Assembly: GCA_963807865.1 (NCBI GenBank)
Contig: CAWEDK010000009.1
Coordinates: forward strand, 382,276 to 446,275
DNA length: 64,000 bases
From: VAZQ01 sp963807865
GTDB lineage: Bacteria; Pseudomonadota; Alphaproteobacteria; Rhizobiales; Xanthobacteraceae
Direction: 5' to 3'
The position numbers were made by a program, and so were the translations under genes. Of the stretch, positions 53,412 through 63,218 are shown piece by piece; the first letter of the stretch is position 1, and the number at the start of each line of letters is the position of its first letter. The notes below the pieces were generated by a model, which was not told the origin of the DNA, did no database searches, and saw nothing but the letters and a program-made list of their open reading frames with translations.

Positions 53412-54488
53412 TTACTTGGCCGCCGCGGTGAAGATCGACTTCGGGATCATCCCGTGGATGCCCTTGGTGCCGTCGACGACCTGGGTGACGTGATAGTCGA
53501 CCGCGACGCTGGCGATCATGTAGGCCTCTTCCCGTGTCAGGTGCGGGAATTGCTTGGTGATGAAGTCGATGGTCTCGCGCACCGCGATCTTCATGCACTC
53601 TTCGAGGTTCGGGTGCAGCCCCATGACGATCCAGTGTGTCGGGGTTTCGGCGCGCGGCCAGGTCAGCTTCATGTCCTTGCGCAAGATGAATTGAAACTTG
53701 CCGCGCATCCCGGTCTCGATCGCCGTCAGGTCGACTTCGCCATGACCCTGCGCGGCGTGCGCGTCGCCGGCGGAGAACATCGCGCCCGCCGCCTGCACCG
53801 GCATGAACACCGTGGTGCCGGCGATCAGGTCTCGGTTGTCCATGTTACCGCTGTGCACGCCTGGCGGACCGCTGCTGATGCGTCCCCTGGTCAGATCGGG
53901 CGCGAGTCCCATGGTGCCGAAGAACGGCTTGTCGACCGGCACGACCACGCCTTTCGCGACTTCGGCAGTCTTCTTCTGGCGGTCGATCGGAATGATCCGC
54001 GTCCAGACCGCGGTGAATTCGTCCGGCAGCGCGCCCGTATAGGGCCGCTGGCGGTTGTAGCCCCAGTCGAGCGCCAGGCTCACATCGAGAATGCGCACCT
54101 CCAGAACGTCGCCGGGCTCCGCGCCTTTGATCTCGATCGGCCCGGTGAGAACATGCGGTCCCGGCCCGCGGTCTTTCACGCTGCCGTAGATGTCGCGTTG
54201 ATATTGCGGCACCGCGCTCGGCGGCACGACGCCGGACTTGTCGATCACATCCGGAACGATGGATGCGGCCGCTTCCAGGTTGACGATGTCGCCGGATTCA
54301 ATGGTCAGCACCGGCTTCAGCGTCGCCAGGAAGTAGCCGATGTGTACGGTCTGCGGGGTCGGCATCAGCGTGTGCTCGGCGGCGTTCAGCGGCGAAATGC
54401 CAGCGGCCGCGGTCAGCAAGATCGCTCCGGCAGATGACAGGTAAAGGCGGTGGAGGCGGCGAAGTGATGGAAGGGCGCTCATGGGCAT
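53412..54488 (-). CDS. Acetamidase/formamidase family protein, exported
   Basis: A complete protein of 358 residues from ATG 54488 (an alternative ATG is at 54482). The N-terminus has a hydrophobic leader ending near PLNAAEH, so it is probably secreted. Family blocks: PVLTIESGDIVNLEA, VLTGPIEIKGAEPGDVLEVRI, HSGNMDNRDLIAGTTVFMPV, AGAMFSAGDAHAAQGHGEV, which include the metal and active-site positions. The family releases ammonia from short amides such as formamide or acetamide. A signal peptide is less usual in this family and deserves notice. It is divergent from the aldolase at 54621. Confidence 0.88.
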   Translation of the reverse strand: MPMSALPSLRRLHRLYLSSAGAILLTAAAGISPLNAAEHTLMPTPQTVHIGYFLATLKPVLTIESGDIVNLEAAASIVPDVIDKSGVVPPSAVPQYQRDIYGSVKDRGPGPHVLTGPIEIKGAEPGDVLEVRILDVSLALDWGYNRQRPYTGALPDEFTAVWTRIIPIDRQKKTAEVAKGVVVPVDKPFFGTMGLAPDLTRGRISSGPPGVHSGNMDNRDLIAGTTVFMPVQAAGAMFSAGDAHAAQGHGEVDLTAIETGMRGKFQFILRKDMKLTWPRAETPTHWIVMGLHPNLEECMKIAVRETIDFITKQFPHLTREEAYMIASVAVDYHVTQVVDGTKGIHGMIPKSIFTAAAK

Positions 54489-54620
54489 GCCTGCAACCTC
54501 AGTGTGAATTGGAGACGGCGCGAAAAGGCTACGGTCTGCACAGGGCGATGTAAATGATAGTTCAGCCGCGACGCAGCGTGTATTGTGGGCAAGGATGCAC
54601 GCTGCGCCGAGGAACTGCAA

Positions 54621-55373
54621 ATGACGAACGCGTCCATGCGCCGGCCATCGCTCACGCGGTCACCGGAACAGACGTTGCGCGAGCAGGTTGCCGCCTGCAC
54701 GTTGCTGCTGAACGACCTCGAACTGCTCGGCTACAGCGGCCATGTGAGCGCCCGGCTGCCCGGGCGCGACGCCTTCCTGATCCAATCGTTCGATCAAAGC
54801 CGCGCCAGCCTGCAGCCGGACGACCTCCTGGTCTGCGGCTTTGACGGCAAGGCTTCGGCGACCAACGTCAAGCCGCCGTCGGAAGTGTTTCTGCATTGCG
54901 AGATTCTGCGGGCGCGGCCGGACGTGCAGGCGATCGCGCATTTTCACCATGACCTGACCACGGTGTTCACCCTGGTCGAGGGACTCGTGCTCAAGCCGAT
55001 CAAGAATCATGCGGTGCGATGGGAGAGCGGCATTCCGGTGCACGCCGATCCGAGTCACGTCAGCGATCCGGCGCTCGGGCGGGCGCTCGCCGAGACGCTT
55101 GGCGCGCATCATGCGCTGCTCATTCGCGCGCATGGGCAGGTGGTGGCGGCTGAAAGTGTGCCGGCGCTGCTGATCGACTGCGTACACTTCGTCGAGAACG
55201 CGGTCGCCATGTACCAGGCCGCGGCGGTCGGCAAGGTCATCCCGCTCAGCGCCGCCGAGATGGTGGCCTTCCGGCACGACTTCGAGCGCGAGCGCCATGT
55301 CGCCAAGCTCTGGAAATATTACGTCGGCCGCGGCCGTGCGAGCGGGCTGCTGCCGGAGACGTGGGATCTTTGA
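54621..55373 (+). CDS. Class II aldolase/adducin family protein
   Basis: A complete 250-residue protein. The start at 54621 has a GAGGA site; the upstream in-frame ATG at 54585 lacks support. Zinc ligands are visible as HFHHD and later RAHGQ, with the phosphate/substrate loop around NDLELLGYSGHVSARLP. Relatives include fuculose-phosphate aldolase and several decarboxylating or epimerising enzymes. The substrate is not evident. A palindromic repeat follows its stop. Confidence 0.88.
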   Translation: MTNASMRRPSLTRSPEQTLREQVAACTLLLNDLELLGYSGHVSARLPGRDAFLIQSFDQSRASLQPDDLLVCGFDGKASATNVKPPSEVFLHCEILRARPDVQAIAHFHHDLTTVFTLVEGLVLKPIKNHAVRWESGIPVHADPSHVSDPALGRALAETLGAHHALLIRAHGQVVAAESVPALLIDCVHFVENAVAMYQAAAVGKVIPLSAAEMVAFRHDFERERHVAKLWKYYVGRGRASGLLPETWDL

Positions 55374-55417
55374 CGTTGGCTGCAACGTGTGGGCCGCAAG
55401 TGCGATCGTAGTTGTTG

Positions 55418-55480
55418 CGCCCTCGCCCCTTGCGGGAGAGGGCCGCTCGATCCTGTCCGCATAAAGAATGGGTGAGGGGA
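55418..55480. repeat. Short palindromic repeat
   Basis: CCCTCGCCCCTTGCGGGAGAGGG (55420-55442) folds on itself, and GGTGAGGGGAG follows at 55471. This is a common intergenic repeat type in Hyphomicrobiales. It lies after the aldolase gene. The 255 bases between 55374 and 55628 hold no coding frame I trust. Confidence 0.5.
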
Positions 55481-55628
55481 GTGCTTCCCTTGAGTTATCT
55501 CTCTCCCAACCGGCTTGATTGAGCAGGACGATCGCGCACGTCGCCGTTCATTGGTGTCTTCTTCCATCGGACGTGCGGACAAGCCGATCATGATCCAGGG
55601 CGCTGGCTATCGCGCCTCGCCCCACCTC

Positions 55629-56391
55629 TTACAGAGCATGCGCGACTTGATCTGCGGCGCGGCGCAGTATCGGAAGGAAACGGCGAACCAACTCGCGCTT
55701 TGTGACGCGATGATCCTCCGCGCTCACGTTCATCGCAACTTCAGGCCGTCCCGACTTGACCGGTACCGGCACGGCAATGGAGAGTAATCCAAGCTGCAAT
55801 TGTTGATCCGACAGTGCGTATCCGTCTTTGGCCACGCTTGCCAAGGCTTTTCGAATGGCGGCTTCGCTCGTAGGGGTATAGCGCGTGATTTTCTCGAACT
55901 TTGCATTCCGGAATAATCGTCGAGCTCTTTGTGGCTGAAACTCCGCCAGCAGCACCTGGCCCATGGCATTGATATGAGCCGGCATGCGCGTCCCGAGGTT
56001 TGACCGGGATGAAGGACAGATGCTTCGGCGGAAGCCGCGCGATATAGACGACGTCGTGCTCGTCGAGCACGCCGAACGCGCACGATTCGTCGAACGTTCG
56101 ACGACCTCCTTCATGATCGGCTGCGCCATCTTCCACAGCGGCAGCGACGACAGATAGGCGTAGCCGAGATTGAGCGTTTTCGGCGCAAGCCTGAACGTCT
56201 TGCCATCGGAACGTACGTAGCCCAGCGCCTCGAGCGTGAGCAGAAAACCGCCTGCCGTGCCTCGCGACAGGCCGTCTTGGCGGCGACTCGGAGAGCGTTT
56301 GGATTTCGGCATGCTGGCCGAAGCTGGTGATGACGGCGAGCCCGCGCGCCAGCGCATTCACAAAGTCAGGGTCGTCGGCTCAAGCGGACAT
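55629..56391 (-). pseudogene. IclR-family transcriptional regulator (several frameshifts)
   Basis: About 254 residues. The probable ATG is at 56391; FVNALARGLAVITSFGQHAE and the winged-helix block GLSRGTAGGFLLTLEALGYV follow in shifting frames. The ligand domain shows LNLGYAYLSSLPLWKMAQPIM, CAFGVLDEHDVVYIARLP, INAMGQVLLAEF and KDGYALSDQQLQLGLLSIAVPV. At least five single-base changes are needed; the length is one over a multiple of three. IclR proteins often control the adjacent catabolic operon when bound by an aromatic intermediate. It diverges from the Rieske oxygenase at 56550. Confidence 0.8.
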
Positions 56392-56549
56392 CGGCTACAT
56401 CCAGCAAGGGCTCGCTGTATCTAGGGCCGGGTTTGACCAGTCCCGCCGTGAATGTTAGCTTTTTAGGATCGGACGAATGTCCGTATAGCGGACAACCCGC
56501 CGCCTGTCGAGCGCTTGCACGTCCGGCAGCGCCGGAAGGGAGAGCGAAC

Positions 56550-57723
56550 ATGGATCACGACAATTTAAGCAAGGTGGACCAGTTCAAGCTCCTCACGGAG
56601 AACGGCCGCCGGCACGCCGATGGGGACGCTTGCTGCGCAAGTTCTGGCATCCCAGTTGCCGAGTCGCCGAACAAATTGCAGAAGGGAAAGGCGCAGGCGC
56701 TGCGCGTTCTCGGCGAGGATTTAACGCTCTATCGCGGCGAAGAGCGGGCGACCCTATCTCATCGGTGGACGCTGCGCGCACCGCTGCACGGTTCTGCATA
56801 CCGGCGTGATCCAGGGCGAGCAGATTCGCTGCATGTATCACGGCTGGCGCTACGACGGGACCGGGCTGTGCACCGACATTCCTGCCGAGAAGCAGCCGCG
56901 ATCGCGACCGATCAGGATCGCCGGTTATCCGGTCCACGAATACAGCGGGGTGGTGTTCGCCTATCTGGGCGAGCAGCCCGTTCCGACCTTCGATCTGCCG
57001 CGCAAGGAAATCTTGGAGGCGAAAGGCCGATCAACTCTGGTGCACAAGTCGGTCTGGGACTGCAACTGGTTCCAGCACGTCGAAAATTCGCTCGATGCGG
57101 TGCACGTCAGCTTCGCTCACCTCTGGGGCAGCGTCGGGCAATTCGGATCGTCGGTGACTGCCTCAATTCCGGAACTGTCGTATTCGGAGACCAACGCCGG
57201 CATCCGGCAGGTCGCGACGCGTCCGAACAACAACGTCCGGATCAGCGACTGGACCTTCCCCAACAACAATCACGTCGTGGCGCCCGGGCCCGAACAAGGA
57301 CGAGCCGTGGGTGCACGTCAGCGCCTGGCCGACGCCGGTCGACGACTTCAGTACGATGCGCTTCGTGATTGTATCGCTCGAGACCGACGATCCCGTGAAG
57401 GTCGGAGAGGATCAAGGCGCAATACGACTTGGACTACAGCCCGGCCGACCATTACGACGAACTGTTCCATCAACGGCGTTGTCGCCGGAGTGCACGAATT
57501 CGGCCTGCAGAACGCGCAGGACTACGTGGCAGTGCGCGGCCAGGGCGTCATCTGCGACCGCACGCAGGAGAACCTCTCGACCTCCGATGCCGGCGTCGCC
57601 TTCCTGCGACGGATTTTGCTCCGCGAACTGGAGGCAATCCGCCACGGGCGGCCAACCAAGCAATGGACGCGCCTCGAGCATGCCGAGCATCTGGAGGCGC
57701 CGCCGGTACAGGCTGCCGAATAA
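56550..57723 (+). pseudogene. Rieske-type aromatic ring-hydroxylating oxygenase alpha subunit (frameshifts)
   Basis: About 391 codons from ATG 56550. The Rieske domain has its cluster as GRCAHR and CMYHGWRYDG. The catalytic domain has the mononuclear iron ligands in NSLDAVHVSFAHLWG, then WTFPNNNHVVAPGP and FSTMRFVIVSLETDD. The C-terminus is QDYVAVRGQGVICDRTQENL. Extra bases fall near 56608, 56640, 56660, 57294, 57404 and 57465. It is of the phthalate/vanillate-demethylase type that needs only a reductase; the nearest reductase gene is at 29154. It probably starts the operon followed by the ThDP enzyme. Confidence 0.82.
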
Positions 57724-57737
57724 GGGGAGATCGTAAC

Positions 57738-59360
57738 GTGAAGGTTGCCGAGGCGGTTGCGCGTGTCCTCAAGGAAGAGGGCGTCGAATACCTGATTTGC
57801 TACCCGCGTCAGGCGCTGATCGATTTCTGCGCCGAGATCGGCATCAGGCCGATCGTTTGTCGGCAGGAACGGGTGGGTGTCGGAATCGCCGACGGCATCA
57901 GCCGCTCGACTTACGGCAAGCGGACCGGCGTGTTCTCGATGCAGGGCGGACCCGGCGTCGAGAACACATTTCCCGGCGCGGCGCAGGTGTTCGGCGACAA
58001 CGTGCCGGTTCTTGTTGATCCCCGGCGACCGCGTCGGCCGCAGCTTCACGCCGCCGTCGTTCGATCCGGTGCAGAATTTCCGGCCAGTCATGAAGTGGGC
58101 CGCGGAAATCAGCGAGCCCGGCCGGACGATCGAGCTGATGCGGCGCGCGTTCCACAACCTGCGCACCGGCAAGCCCGGACCGGTGCTGATCGAGCTGCCC
58201 TCGCAAGTCGGCAGCAGCGAGATGCCCGGCGAGTTCGAGTACGCGCCGCCAAAGTGCGATCCGCACGGCGCCCGATCCCGCCGACGTCCGCACCATCGCC
58301 GAGCTGTTGCTCAAGGCGAAGCGGCCTATCATCCATGCTGGGCAAGGCGTGCTCTACTCCGGCGCCACCAAGGAGCTGGTCAGGCTTGCCGAGCTCGTAC
58401 AGGTGCCGGTTCTGACAACGAACACCGGCAAGGGGGCTTTTCCAGAAAATCACCCGCTTTCGCTCGGCGCCTCGGTCGTCTCGGCGCCAAAGATGATGTT
58501 TCACTTTCTCAAGAAGGCCGACTGCGTCGTCGCAATGGGCTCGAGCCTCACGCGCAATCATTGGGCGCCGCAAATTCCCACAGGCAAAACCATCATTCAT
58601 TGCACGAATGATGCCGCCGACATCAACAAGGAGTTTCCGACCAAGGCCGCGATGCTCGGCGACGCGAAGCTCATGCTCGAAGCGCTCATCGCCGAGATCG
58701 GCAACAAGAAACGGACCTCCGACAATGTCGCGCGGCGAAGTCCAAGCTGTCCGCACAGGAATGGCGAAAAGAATGGGCATCCGAGCTGACCTCATCGGAA
58801 GAGCCGATCAATCAATACCGGATCGTCAACGATCTCATGCATGCGGTCGACCGGGAGAACACCATCGTCACGCACGATTCGGGCAGCCCGCGCGAGCAGA
58901 TGGTGGCGTTCTGGGAATGCCTGTTTCCGGGCGGCTATCTCGGCTGGGGCAAAACGACGCAATTGGGTCATGGTCTTGGTTTGATCATGGGTGCCAAGCT
59001 CGCCAATCCGGACAAACTCTGCATCAATGTGATGGGCGACGCTTCGATCGGAATGGTTGGCATGGACATCGAGACTGCCGCCCGCAATCGGATCGGCATC
59101 CTGACCATCGTGTTCAATAATGGAGTGATGGCCGGCGAGCAAAATGGCATGGTGGCGGCCATCCAGAAGTACCGCGCGGCAGAATCTGGGTGGCAACTAC
59201 AGCGAAGTCGCGCGCGCTCTCGGCGCCTGGTCTAAACGCATCGAAAAGCCAGATGCATTTTCTGCCGGCACTGAAGCAGGCGATCGAGGCGACGCAATCC
59301 GGCACGCCGGCAGTCATCGAATGCGTGGCAAAACAGAACTTCAAGTACTCCCGCTACTGA
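57738..59360 (+). pseudogene. Thiamine-diphosphate-dependent enzyme, acetolactate synthase-like (frameshifts)
   Basis: About 541 codons from a GTG at 57738 with an AGGGGAGA site. The catalytic Glu lies in CRQERVGVGIADGISRS. The central domain has RPIIHAGQGVLYSGATKEL, and the cofactor site is NVMGDASIGMVGMD with IVFNNGVMAGEQNG. Extra bases occur near 58020, 58265, 58727, 59182 and 59262; the total is a multiple of three. No Tat leader is present, unlike the ThDP protein at 26264, so it is cytoplasmic. Likely role: decarboxylation or carboligation of a 2-keto acid from the upstream oxygenase pathway (inference). Confidence 0.82.
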
Positions 59361-59405
59361 GTGCCGACTAACCGCAACCGAACTCGGTTAGGAAAGGAAC
59401 AGCCG

Positions 59406-60389
59406 ATGCGCATCTCTCTGGGTTTGCGATTGACGCGAATGGTCGGAGCGATGCTGCTGCTCGCAGCCCTCGCGCAGGCGCCGGCGCATGCGCAGACCTT
59501 TCCTAATCGGCCCGTGCGGATCGTCGTGCCGGCGGCGGCGGGCGGCGCGCTGGACGTGATCTCGCGCATCTTAGCGATTAAAGTTGGAGAGATCTGGAAC
59601 CAACAGCTCTATGTCGAGAACAAGCCTGGCGCCAATTGGATCGTCGGCATGGATGCGGTCGCCAAGTCGGACCCCGACGGCTACACGCTGCTGTTTGTCG
59701 CGAGCTCCGGCCTGACCATAAATCCATATGTTTTCAAGATGCCGCTAGATCCCCTGCGCGATTTGACGTTGGTGGCGACAGCGACCCACACGCCGTTCGT
59801 GCTTCTGGTCAACAATGACGTTCCCGCCAAAACGCTCCCGGAGTTCATCACGCACCTCAAAGCCAACCCAGGAAAGCTCAACCACGCGTCAAACAGCGCG
59901 ACCACCATTCTCAATTCCGAGCTGCTCAAGGCCCGCGCGAACGTGAGCTATGTCGACGTTTCCTACCGAGGAGCTTCCCAGGCGATCGTCGCCACCCAAG
60001 CCGGGACTACGCAACTTTGTTTCGTCGACCTCGGCAGCGGCAGCCCCGCAATTCAGGGCAACACGCTGCGTGCGTTGGGCCTCACATCGCCAAAGCGCTA
60101 CGAGCTTGCCCCCGACATCCCGACCATCGCCGAACAGGGCTTGCCGGGATATGCGACCTCGTCCACGACGTTGTTGCTTGCTCCCGCCAACACGCCCAAG
60201 GAAATCGTCGATAAGATCAGCGTTGCATTCCAACAGGCGCGCAAATCGCCGGATGTGAAGCAGAAACTCAATGCGATCGGCCAGGCGGTATCAACCGAAA
60301 GCCTGGAAGAGGCGACTGCGGCATTGCGTGCCGAGGCACAGCAATGGCAGCAGCTGATCGCAGAGAGGGATATCAAGTTTGGCAACTAA
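59406..60389 (+). CDS. TTT-family (Bug) substrate-binding protein
   Basis: A complete 327-residue periplasmic protein; the start at 59406 follows an AGGAACAG-type site. Signal peptide ends near APAHAQ. Motifs: TFPNRPVRIVVPAAAGGALD, LYVENKPGANWIVGMD, PDGYTLLFVAS, VSYRGASQAIVATQAGT. It lies 45 bases after the ThDP gene and is probably in its operon, so its ligand may be the substrate of that pathway. It is intact although both genes upstream are broken. Confidence 0.92.
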   Translation: MRISLGLRLTRMVGAMLLLAALAQAPAHAQTFPNRPVRIVVPAAAGGALDVISRILAIKVGEIWNQQLYVENKPGANWIVGMDAVAKSDPDGYTLLFVASSGLTINPYVFKMPLDPLRDLTLVATATHTPFVLLVNNDVPAKTLPEFITHLKANPGKLNHASNSATTILNSELLKARANVSYVDVSYRGASQAIVATQAGTTQLCFVDLGSGSPAIQGNTLRALGLTSPKRYELAPDIPTIAEQGLPGYATSSTTLLLAPANTPKEIVDKISVAFQQARKSPDVKQKLNAIGQAVSTESLEEATAALRAEAQQWQQLIAERDIKFGN

Positions 60390-60400
60390 ATTAATCGTCC

Positions 60401-60615
60401 TCAACGGGTGGATCGCATGTCCATCAGAGAGTTGTAGCTGCATGCAATCTCCTCGCTGATCTGCGCCAGCGTGAGCGTGCCAGCATGGATGGCCACGACT
60501 GGCGGTAGCGATGCGATGCGCTCTCCGCGGAGATGAATGCTTGAAAACTCGGCTTCTGTCAAATTCTTGACATTGGCGGCTGCTCGCCGGCCGGTCGTGC
60601 GGCAAGAATCGGGAG
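60401..60615 (-). pseudogene. C-terminal remnant of an unrecognised gene
   Basis: On the minus strand one frame, open for about 70 codons to a TGA at 60401-60403, reads as real protein (NVKNLTEAEFSSIHLRGERI, then SLPPVVAIHAGTLTLAQISEE). It has no start codon, and its upstream part meets a stop near 60636. I do not recognise the family. It may be the tail of a lost gene or a small protein whose start is damaged. The rest of 60390-60672 shows nothing. Confidence 0.3.
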
Positions 60616-60672
60616 CCGCCTCTCAAGCTCCCTAGAAGGCCGTACTGGAGATGGCTACGCGGGAATTCCACA

Positions 60673-61833
60673 TCATGTGGATTCCGGCGCCTGGCGTAGT
60701 CCGATGGCTTGCAGGCGGGGGACGACCTCCTGCACGAAGAACGGCAATTCCTCGAGATAGTTCACGAACCCCAGGGCCACGCCGTCGAAGCCCGCATCGT
60801 GCAGCGCCTTGAGTTCGCGCGCGACATGGTCGGGGTCGCCACATATGGAATAACTGCCGCCATAGCCCAGCACGGTGCGGGCGGGATCGCGGTCGCGGTT
60901 CTGCCGGTTCTCCGCGGCCGAGCGGCTGCGCGAGCCGAAGTTGCCCTGATAGAGCGCATACTGGTGATCGAGCGCAGCCCAATCAGCATGGGCGACGCAA
61001 TGCAGCGCGTAGTTCTCCGCTTCTGCCTGTGTCTTTCGGCAGACGATGGAGGCCGGTATCCAGACCTGGATCGTGCGTCCCTGCGCGCGGGCGAGTTCCT
61101 TCGTCTCGCGTACCCGCGCGGCGCTGTCCTGCGGCGTGCGGCAGTAGTCGAAATGGAGATCCGAATTTCGGATCGCGAACGCGCGCCCCGCCGGCGAGGC
61201 GCCGGCATTCATAACGACGGGGAGGCGGTTTCCAAATGGCGAGGGCGATCCCTGCAACGCCCGCAGCTTGTAGTACGCGCCGTCGAAGTTCGTCGCCTTG
61301 CCGCCCCGCCACAGCGTATTGACGATCGTCCACCACTCCTCGCCGCGGGAATAGCGGTCGTCATGTTCATCCGGCACGACGCCGAACATTTCGAACTCGT
61401 CCTGGTTCCAGCCGCATACGATGTTGAGCCCAAAACGGCCGTGCCCGACATGGTCGGCGGTCGCAATCTGCTTGGCGGCGACGATCGGATGAATCATTGG
61501 CACGTGGATCGTGCCGAACACCGTCATGCGGTGGGTGTGTGCGAGCAAACCGCACGCCCAGGTGATGGTCTCAAGCGACGTGGCGTTGACGTCGCTTGCG
61601 CCGCCAAAGCCCTTCCAGCGCGCGACTGGAACCAGACACTCGATGCCGCTTGTTTCGGCGAGCCTTGCAAGCTTGAGGTTATTGTCCCAGCTCGCATCCC
61701 AGCGTTCGGGCAACGTGGTGAAGGCGAGGCCGCCCGAGCAGTTCGATCCGAACAACCCGAGCTTGAATGCGTTGCCAAATAAGACGCTGCCGTTGCGCTC
61801 GCTCACCACGAACCCCGTCGCCAGATCTGTCAT
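60673..61833 (-). CDS. LLM-class flavin-dependent monooxygenase
   Basis: A complete 386-residue bacterial-luciferase-fold enzyme, using FMNH2 supplied by a separate reductase. Family blocks: LGLFGSNCSGGLAFTTLPER, ETSGIECLVPVARWKGFGG, GRFGLNIVCGWNQDEFEMFG, AGASPAGRAFAI and GGSYSICGDPDHVARELKAL. The pattern is near the dimethylsulfone and alkanesulfonate monooxygenases (SfnG/SsuD) and pyrimidine oxygenase RutA; the exact substrate is open. It lies 6 bases downstream of a Rieske oxygenase on the same strand, so the two are co-transcribed. Confidence 0.9.
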   Translation of the reverse strand: MTDLATGFVVSERNGSVLFGNAFKLGLFGSNCSGGLAFTTLPERWDASWDNNLKLARLAETSGIECLVPVARWKGFGGASDVNATSLETITWACGLLAHTHRMTVFGTIHVPMIHPIVAAKQIATADHVGHGRFGLNIVCGWNQDEFEMFGVVPDEHDDRYSRGEEWWTIVNTLWRGGKATNFDGAYYKLRALQGSPSPFGNRLPVVMNAGASPAGRAFAIRNSDLHFDYCRTPQDSAARVRETKELARAQGRTIQVWIPASIVCRKTQAEAENYALHCVAHADWAALDHQYALYQGNFGSRSRSAAENRQNRDRDPARTVLGYGGSYSICGDPDHVARELKALHDAGFDGVALGFVNYLEELPFFVQEVVPRLQAIGLRQAPEST

Positions 61834-61839
61834 GCCGGC

Positions 61840-63123
61840 TCAGGCTGCCGGCACGGCGATCGGGTGCGATTTTTCGTATTCTTCCTGCCAGTGCAAAACC
61901 TCCTGCCACGGCCGGTCGGACGGCATCGTGAATGAGGCGCCGCGCTGATCGAAATCAAGCGAGGGGTTCTGCCCCGGCAGTGGTTTGCCGTCTTCGTTAT
62001 CCTTGATGAGCCGCAACATGAGCCGGCGGTAGAAGATCACCGCACGGTCGCTGAAGCCGAGATGCTCCTGCCGGCGATCGTAGATCGGCGTCATGCTTTC
62101 CTGCATCGCGAGGTCCTGGATGGCGGCGCCGTTGATGCCCGAGACGTTGGTGCGGTTCTTGGCGCGCGTTTGCTGGTGCATGTTGGCGTTGTTGTAGGGG
62201 GTCTTGTAGTCGGGCGGGGCGGTGCGGTGACCCCAGTTGCGATAGATCGCCTCCGGATCAAGCCGCCGATCCGGATCGAAGTGAATGTAGAACGTGTAGC
62301 AGCGCCCATCGTCGATCGGCTGCCAGGCCTTGAACAGCCGCAACTCGTGGGGGCCGGCCGCGACGTAGGAATAGAACGGTGCGCAACTCTCGAAGATGCG
62401 CACGTAGCTCGTCTTCGGGTCCTGCGTCCTACGCACCGCGCCGACCCGCATGAGGTAGGGCGTTTCTTCGACGTGAATCTTCGGCGTGCCGTCGTACATG
62501 AGGTGATTGATCGACTGCCATCCGGCACCTTGCCAACTCGCGTCGTCCGCGGTTGTGAGGTCCTTGTGCAAGTAATTCGGGTGTGCGGGATCAAGATCCC
62601 CCTCAAGGCCCTGAAGGTAGTTGCACTCCTGGTACATCTTCGCGACGAGGAGGTTCGACTTCGGCAGATCGAGCCACGGAAAGCGCGGGAACGCGGGCTC
62701 TTTCTCGCGCGGCCCCATATAGGTCCAGATGATCCCGGCCGCTTCGCGCACTGGGTAATTGATGTGGCAGAGCTTCTTGGCGAACGTGCTCTCGGGCGGT
62801 TCGGCTGGTGTATCGAGGATCGAGCCCGCCGGGCTGATCTTCCAGCCGTGGTAAAGGCAGCGCAGCCCGCCGTCCTCGTTGAGCGCGTAGGCGAGCGAGG
62901 CGCCACGATGCGGGCAGAATTCGCCGACGAGCCCGAGCTTGCCCTGCGGATCACGGAACGCGACGAGGTTCTCGCCCAAGAGCCGCGTGCGCACCGGCGC
63001 CCCGCCGCGCTCGGGAAGCTGCTCGGACATCACGGCCGGAATCCAGTAGCGCCGCAGCAGATTGCCCATGGGCGTTCCCGGGCCCACGCGGGTGAGGGTC
63101 ATGTAGTCGTCTGCGATCGCCAT
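61840..63123 (-). CDS. Rieske-type aromatic ring-hydroxylating oxygenase alpha subunit
   Basis: A complete 427-residue protein from ATG 63123. The Rieske cluster is CPHRGASLAYALNEDGGLRC-LYHGW and the iron site is EGDLDPAHPNYLHKD. The start MAIADDYMTLTRVGPGTPMG is typical of the phthalate 4,5-dioxygenase group. It inserts oxygen into an aromatic acid or demethylates a methoxy group, with electrons from a PDR-type reductase. It is divergent from the deacetylase at 63219 and is intact, unlike the related gene at 56550. Confidence 0.93.
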   Translation of the reverse strand: MAIADDYMTLTRVGPGTPMGNLLRRYWIPAVMSEQLPERGGAPVRTRLLGENLVAFRDPQGKLGLVGEFCPHRGASLAYALNEDGGLRCLYHGWKISPAGSILDTPAEPPESTFAKKLCHINYPVREAAGIIWTYMGPREKEPAFPRFPWLDLPKSNLLVAKMYQECNYLQGLEGDLDPAHPNYLHKDLTTADDASWQGAGWQSINHLMYDGTPKIHVEETPYLMRVGAVRRTQDPKTSYVRIFESCAPFYSYVAAGPHELRLFKAWQPIDDGRCYTFYIHFDPDRRLDPEAIYRNWGHRTAPPDYKTPYNNANMHQQTRAKNRTNVSGINGAAIQDLAMQESMTPIYDRRQEHLGFSDRAVIFYRRLMLRLIKDNEDGKPLPGQNPSLDFDQRGASFTMPSDRPWQEVLHWQEEYEKSHPIAVPAA

Positions 63124-63218
63124 GGCGCTGTCTCCGGCAGGGAAAGAAATATTGACCAAGATAGTTGTTAAATGCAACATCCTGGCTGAACGCTGTTGCG
63201 CCCCGGGGAGGTGTTCGA

